The notes below the pieces were generated by a model, which worked only from the letters and a program-made list of their open reading frames with translations, was not told the DNA's origin and did not search any database. The position numbers and the translations under genes were made by a program. From assembly GCA_002396205.1 (NCBI GenBank), contig DGXB01000102.1, positions 9,516-26,571 on the forward strand: a stretch of DNA of 17,056 nucleotides, in the 5' to 3' direction. The stretch is from Bacteroidales bacterium UBA4243 (lineage in GTDB: Bacteria; Bacteroidota; Bacteroidia; Bacteroidales; F082). This document shows, piece by piece, positions 13,452 through 17,056 of the stretch. Each line of letters starts with the position of its first letter. Position 1 is the stretch's first letter.

Positions 13452-15485
13452 ATGAAAAACAAGCATTTTACTTTACTTACTCTCGCAGCCCTTGCCATCA
13501 TCCTCTTCGGCTGCAACAATGAGCCTCAGAAAGAGACCAAACAAGAAACCTCAGAACCAGAGCTTTACGCCTCCCACAAACCCTACACCCGCTGGTGGTG
13601 GTTCTCGTCGGAAATTGACAACAAGGACGTGAAAGACCAACTCGTTTGGCTGCGCGACCACGGCTTCGGCGGCGTGGAGATCGCGTGGATCTACCCGATG
13701 GGCTTGGACTCGACGACTGCCCACCCCGAATTCCTCTCGCCTGAATGGGCCTCCCACGTCAACTTCGCCAAACGCACCGCCGACTCGCTCGGCCTCGGCT
13801 GCGACTTCACCTACGGCACCCTCTGGCCTTTCAGCGATGCCAACCTTCCCGTCAACGACCAAACACGCACCTATTTCGAAAACGATGACTGCCTTGCGGG
13901 AAAGTCGGTGGAATCGGCTAATCGCGGCTACACCTGGGACTTCCCCCGCGAAGCCCGCATCCTCAACCATCTTGACAAAAACGCTTTCTATCGCTATGCC
14001 GATAAGATGAACAAGGGACTTGCCGAGGCTTACAAAGGCAGCAAGTCGGGCGTATTCGTCGACTCGTGGGAAGTGGAAACCCAATACGCTTGGACACCAG
14101 GCTTCGGCGAGACCTTCATGCAAGAGCATGGCTACGACATCACGCCATACATGGAAAACCGTACCCTTTTGGATGAAGAGAACGCCGATGTGTTCTACGA
14201 CTATATGCACACGTTGTCGGGCTATGTGTTGAACGAGTTCTACCAACCTTTCGCCGACAATGCCACCAAGGTCGGGGCCTTCTCGCGTGCCCAGTGCGGC
14301 GGTGCCCCCACCGACCTGCTGACCGCCTTCACCCTCGTCGACGTGCCCGAAACCGAAGCCATCCTCTATGAGCCTTGTTTCAGCAAAATTGCAGCTTCGG
14401 CAGCCACCCTCGCCGACAAGCCCGCCGTCACCGCCGAGACCTTCACCTGCGCCTACGGTTGGACCAGCCTGCGCTACAAGAACGGTCGCGGCCAAAGCCC
14501 CCACCAAGGTCGTGAACAAATAGCCGACCTCAAACTCATCTGCGACGCCCTCTTCGCCAATGGCACCAACCAAATCATTTGGCACGGCTTCCCATATAAT
14601 AAGGTGGGCGATACGACGAATCACTTCTACACCACCTGCCAAGTCAGCACAAGCGAAGATAATAATTTGACCGGCCAAGATTTGACTGACTTCAACAACT
14701 ATATGACCCGCGTTTCCGACTATATGCGACGCGGCAAGAACTACAGCAACTTGGCCGTTTATATGCCTCTTGAAGACGCTTGGATGGGCGGCACCTATCC
14801 CGACTCGGTGCGCAAGGTGAAAGCCTTCTTCTGGGGCGAGTACGAGATGCGCTTCATCAACACGCCGGAGGAATTTAAGGGAATGCAGCCTATTTGGGTG
14901 AACGAACATTTCCTGAAATCAGCCAAATTCGAGAATGGTGTCTTGCACTGCGGCGATGCCGATTTCAAGGCCCTGTATTGCGATGTGGAATATATGGAAA
15001 TGAGCGCATTGAAGGAAATCATCCGTCTGGCCGAGGCCGGTTTGCCTGTTATCGTCAAACGCACGCCCAAGGAACCTGGTATGGTGAAACATGCTGAATA
15101 TGAAAATCTTATCGAACAACTTGTACGGCTGCCCAATCCCCCTGCCCCCTTTGGAAGGGGGAATTGTGACAGCCCTACAACCTCTGACCTCAAACCGCTG
15201 ATTGAGGGCGAAAACCTTCCCGATTTCTGGATCCGCGAGGACAACGACACCTATTATATATTTGTCGCCAACCCAATGACCCAGACCATCGAATATCCTT
15301 TGGACTACTGCTATGCTTTCACCGACCAAGGCGCAACTCGTCAAATCACCGTCAACCACCATGGCAAGACAGAATCTTATACGCTGAATTTCAATCCTAT
15401 GAAATCCATCATGCTGAAGGTCGACACCAACGGCATCGAACAAATCGACTTGGGATTTGAACCCAAAAGGATGCGCGAACAATAA
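13452..15485 (+). CDS. GH106-like glycoside hydrolase lipoprotein (putative alpha-L-rhamnosidase)
   Basis: A 677-residue lipoprotein: signal MKNKHFTLLTLAALAIILFG and lipobox cysteine C21. The catalytic region begins with RWWWFSSEIDNKDVKDQLVW (47-66) and GFGGVEI (71-77), the opening barrel strand pattern of GH106 and related families. FVDSWEVETQYAWTPGF (202-218) and AETFTCAYGWTSL (328-340) supply conserved acidic residues (E207, E329) that are candidate catalytic groups by resemblance only. Characterised GH106 enzymes are about 1,100 residues, so this is a short member or a neighbouring family. It would release L-rhamnose from glycans at the cell surface or in the periplasm. A composite palindromic repeat (15121-15180) encodes residues 557-576, including NPPAPFGRGNCDSPTT, near the C-terminal domain boundary. 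The gene lies 60 bp after rhaD. Confidence 0.75.
   Translation: MKNKHFTLLTLAALAIILFGCNNEPQKETKQETSEPELYASHKPYTRWWWFSSEIDNKDVKDQLVWLRDHGFGGVEIAWIYPMGLDSTTAHPEFLSPEWASHVNFAKRTADSLGLGCDFTYGTLWPFSDANLPVNDQTRTYFENDDCLAGKSVESANRGYTWDFPREARILNHLDKNAFYRYADKMNKGLAEAYKGSKSGVFVDSWEVETQYAWTPGFGETFMQEHGYDITPYMENRTLLDEENADVFYDYMHTLSGYVLNEFYQPFADNATKVGAFSRAQCGGAPTDLLTAFTLVDVPETEAILYEPCFSKIAASAATLADKPAVTAETFTCAYGWTSLRYKNGRGQSPHQGREQIADLKLICDALFANGTNQIIWHGFPYNKVGDTTNHFYTTCQVSTSEDNNLTGQDLTDFNNYMTRVSDYMRRGKNYSNLAVYMPLEDAWMGGTYPDSVRKVKAFFWGEYEMRFINTPEEFKGMQPIWVNEHFLKSAKFENGVLHCGDADFKALYCDVEYMEMSALKEIIRLAEAGLPVIVKRTPKEPGMVKHAEYENLIEQLVRLPNPPAPFGRGNCDSPTTSDLKPLIEGENLPDFWIREDNDTYYIFVANPMTQTIEYPLDYCYAFTDQGATRQITVNHHGKTESYTLNFNPMKSIMLKVDTNGIEQIDLGFEPKRMREQ
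15121..15180. repeat. Composite palindromic element embedded in frame in the GH106-like gene
   Basis: The outer arms TTGTA-C-GGCTG-C-C and G-A-CAGCC-C-TACAA match the rhaD element. Its centre is replaced by a second palindrome: CAAT (15134-15137) with ATTG (15163-15166), enclosing CCCCCTT-TGG-AAGGGGG (15145-15161). The total is 60 bp, 27 bp (nine codons) longer than the equivalent rhaD element, so frame is kept: VRLP-NPPAPFGRGN-CDSPTT against VRLP-Q-CDSPTT. Confidence 0.8.
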
Positions 15486-15491
15486 TTTTCC

Positions 15492-15499
15492 TACCTTTG
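15492..15499 (+). promoter_or_regulatory. Bacteroidetes -7 box for the GH78 gene
   Basis: TACCTTTG followed by C matches TAnnTTTG exactly. It begins 7 nt after the GH106-like stop and lies 10 nt before the first candidate ATG (15510). The GH78 gene may therefore have its own promoter in addition to read-through. No -33 element at normal spacing was found. Confidence 0.5.
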
Positions 15500-15509
15500 C
15501 GGAAACAAA

Positions 15510-17056
15510 ATGAATAGCTCTATGAAACACATTGCTTTTATCCTTTTGGCATTCCTTGCCCTCACGTCGTGCACCAACGACACGCTCAACGTCAGCATCA
15601 CCAACGCGAATGTGGAACAACAAGTGCGCCCGATGCCTTTGGCCATGGCCACACCACGCTTCAGCTGGAACTATGAAGCTACAAATGCCAATGATGTTGT
15701 CCAACAAGACTACCGTATCATCGTGGCCTCGACCGCCGAAAACGCCAAAAACAACGTCGGCGACCTCTGGGACACGGGTGTGACCGAATCGAGCCAAATG
15801 CTCTATGTTACCTACGCCGGCAAGCCTTTGCAAAGTCGCGACAAGGCTTTCTGGAAAGTCATCGCCACCGTTTCCAATGGGGACACGAAAGCCAAAGTGG
15901 AAAGCGAAGTCAAACCATTTGAAATCAGTCTCTTGAACCAAGAGGATTGGCAAGCGAAATGGATTGGCCACGAGTTTGACGACGACGTTTTGGTGGGCAA
16001 AACCCGCATCGCGGCGCGTTATCTGCGCAAGGAGTTTGCCCTGAAAAACGACATCAAGTCCGCAAGGCTTTACGTCAGCGGCATGGGCGTTTATAGCGCT
16101 TACCTCAACGGCAGCGAAGTCGCGCCCGACGAGCTGCTGAAGCCCACGCTTTCGTGGTACTCAAAGCGCGTCTATTTCAACACCTACGATGTGACTAACC
16201 AACTGCAAAGCGGCGACAACGCCATCGGCATTATCCTTGAAGGCGGTCGCTACACGGCCATCCGCCACAATGCCGAAAACCCCAATTGGGACGGCACCGA
16301 GCATGTGTTTGCCTTTGGCACGCCGCGACTGCTGCTCCAACTCGAAGTGACTTACAACGATGGCCAAAAGGAAACCATCGTCAGCGACGGCAGCTGGAAG
16401 ATCACCAACCGAGGCCCCATCCGCACCGCCAACGAATGGGACGGCGAGACCTACGACGAGAATTTTGACCTCGGCGACTGGAACAAAGCCAAATACGATG
16501 ACTCTGATTGGCTCCAAGCCGAACTCGTGGAGGCCCCCGAAGGCGAACTTTCGGCCCAACCCAACCCCAACATCACCGTGATGGAGAAACTGAAACCCGT
16601 CAGCCTGTTCCAGAAAGGCGACAAATGGTACTTGGACATGGGCCAAAACATGGTCGGCTTCATCGACATGAAAGTGCGCGGCCAGCAGCCCGGCGACGTT
16701 ATCACCCTTCGCTTCGCAGAACTTCTGAAAGACGACAGCACCTTATATACCGCTAACCTCCGCAGTTCCGAGAACATTGACCATTATGTCATTGCGAGGA
16801 GGAACGACGAAGCAATCCATTGGCATCCCATGTTCGTCTACCACGGCTTCCGTTACGTCGAAATCAGAGGTCTGCGCGAAAAGCCCACCATGGACGACTT
16901 CGAGGGCTGGGTGATTTATGACGAAATGCCAGTGACGGGTTCGTTTGAGACCTCCAACGAGATCATCAATGCGGTCTACAAAAACGCCTACTGGGGCATC
17001 CGTGGCAACTACCGCTCGATGCCCACCGACTGTCCGCAGCGCGACGAGCGCATGGG
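15510..17056 (+). CDS. GH78 alpha-L-rhamnosidase lipoprotein (3' end cut by window edge)
   Basis: One frame stays open from ATG 15510 to the right edge (515 codons plus 2 nt). A second ATG at 15522 gives a more typical signal, MKHIAFILLAFLALTSC. The first is kept because of its A-rich upstream context, but the -7 box close by makes 15522 equally possible. With 15510, the lipobox LTSC has C21. An N-terminal beta domain (RPMPLAMATPRFSWNY, then DLWDTGVTESSQ) is followed by the GH78 N domain (SARLYVSGMGVYSAYLNG, then GDNAIGIILEGGRY). The visible part ends in DCPQRDERM, the GH78 catalytic signature whose glutamate is usually assigned as general acid; most of the (alpha/alpha)6 barrel lies beyond the edge. 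It hydrolyses terminal alpha-L-rhamnosides outside the cytoplasm. The repeat 16788-16818 is read in frame as VIARRNDEAI (427-436). Confidence 0.93.
   Translation, partial: MNSSMKHIAFILLAFLALTSCTNDTLNVSITNANVEQQVRPMPLAMATPRFSWNYEATNANDVVQQDYRIIVASTAENAKNNVGDLWDTGVTESSQMLYVTYAGKPLQSRDKAFWKVIATVSNGDTKAKVESEVKPFEISLLNQEDWQAKWIGHEFDDDVLVGKTRIAARYLRKEFALKNDIKSARLYVSGMGVYSAYLNGSEVAPDELLKPTLSWYSKRVYFNTYDVTNQLQSGDNAIGIILEGGRYTAIRHNAENPNWDGTEHVFAFGTPRLLLQLEVTYNDGQKETIVSDGSWKITNRGPIRTANEWDGETYDENFDLGDWNKAKYDDSDWLQAELVEAPEGELSAQPNPNITVMEKLKPVSLFQKGDKWYLDMGQNMVGFIDMKVRGQQPGDVITLRFAELLKDDSTLYTANLRSSENIDHYVIARRNDEAIHWHPMFVYHGFRYVEIRGLREKPTMDDFEGWVIYDEMPVTGSFETSNEIINAVYKNAYWGIRGNYRSMPTDCPQRDERM
16788..16818. 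repeat. Dispersed repeat embedded in frame in the GH78 gene
   Basis: GTCATTGCGAGG, then AGGAACGACGAAGCAATCC, with inverted ends ATTGC (16791-16795) and GCAAT (16812-16816). It is a longer version of the element at 1806-1830. It is translated as VIARRNDEAI within DHYVIARRNDEAIHWHPMF, so the reading frame is intact on both sides. The sequence type GTCATTGCGAGGA...GAAGCAATCC is familiar from dispersed repeats in several bacterial genomes (from memory). Confidence 0.75.

Noticed and set aside
13551..14909. 452-residue minus-strand frame opposite the GH106-like gene
   Set aside because: A mirror frame caused by G+C-rich third codon positions; the plus-strand gene has a lipoprotein signal and enzyme motifs.
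1..17056. CRISPR array, insertion sequence, tRNA or phage attachment site
   Set aside because: No regularly spaced repeats, transposase-like protein, tRNA-like fold or integrase was seen on either strand.

Overview
The window looks like chromosomal DNA of a Bacteroidales bacterium. Four upstream regions carry the Bacteroidetes -7 promoter box TAnnTTTG. The lipoprotein signals, the EnvC/DUF4292 pair, the fucose permease, the L-rhamnose isomerase and the GH78/GH106-type rhamnosidases are all of the kind found in that order. Third codon positions are rich in G and C. No rRNA, tRNA, CRISPR array, insertion sequence or phage gene was seen.

Left half (1-9194), all on the minus strand. Read in the direction of transcription from about 6.4 kb down to 1, there is a deoxysugar and surface-polysaccharide operon: gmd, fcl, an unusual nucleotidyltransferase-GHMP kinase fusion, fucP, a RhaM/FucU-like mutarotase, and a CapD/WbpM-like membrane dehydratase cut by the left edge. 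gmd and fcl make GDP-L-fucose de novo. FucP and the mutarotase suggest uptake of free fucose. The fusion protein is the candidate enzyme for activating a free sugar. Upstream of gmd, on the same strand, is a cell-envelope group: a DUF4292 lipoprotein (GTG start), EnvC, a 59-residue lipoprotein and an SprT-like metalloprotein.

Middle (9195-9871). This divergent intergenic region holds a promoter for the leftward envelope group, a frameshifted lipoprotein remnant followed by a strong terminator, and a rightward promoter with a two-hairpin leader in front of rhaA.

Right half (9872-17056), all on the plus strand, is an L-rhamnose acquisition and catabolism cluster: rhaA, an MFS sugar porter, rhaD, a GH106-like lipoprotein and a GH78 lipoprotein cut by the right edge. 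The two lipoproteins would free rhamnose from glycans. The porter would import it. RhaA and RhaD would isomerise it and cleave it to dihydroxyacetone phosphate and lactaldehyde. Rhamnulokinase and an AraC-type regulator are not in the window.

The most unusual signal is a set of short palindromic repeats scattered over the window, several of them inside genes. One palindrome is read in the same frame in rhaD and in the GH106-like gene, giving VRLP...CDSPTT in both. The GH106 copy has a second palindrome nested at its centre, adding exactly nine codons. A different repeat is read in frame in the GH78 gene as VIARRNDEAI and also lies between fucP and the mutarotase gene. This resembles the protein-coding palindromic elements known from Rickettsia and is the best candidate here for something undescribed.
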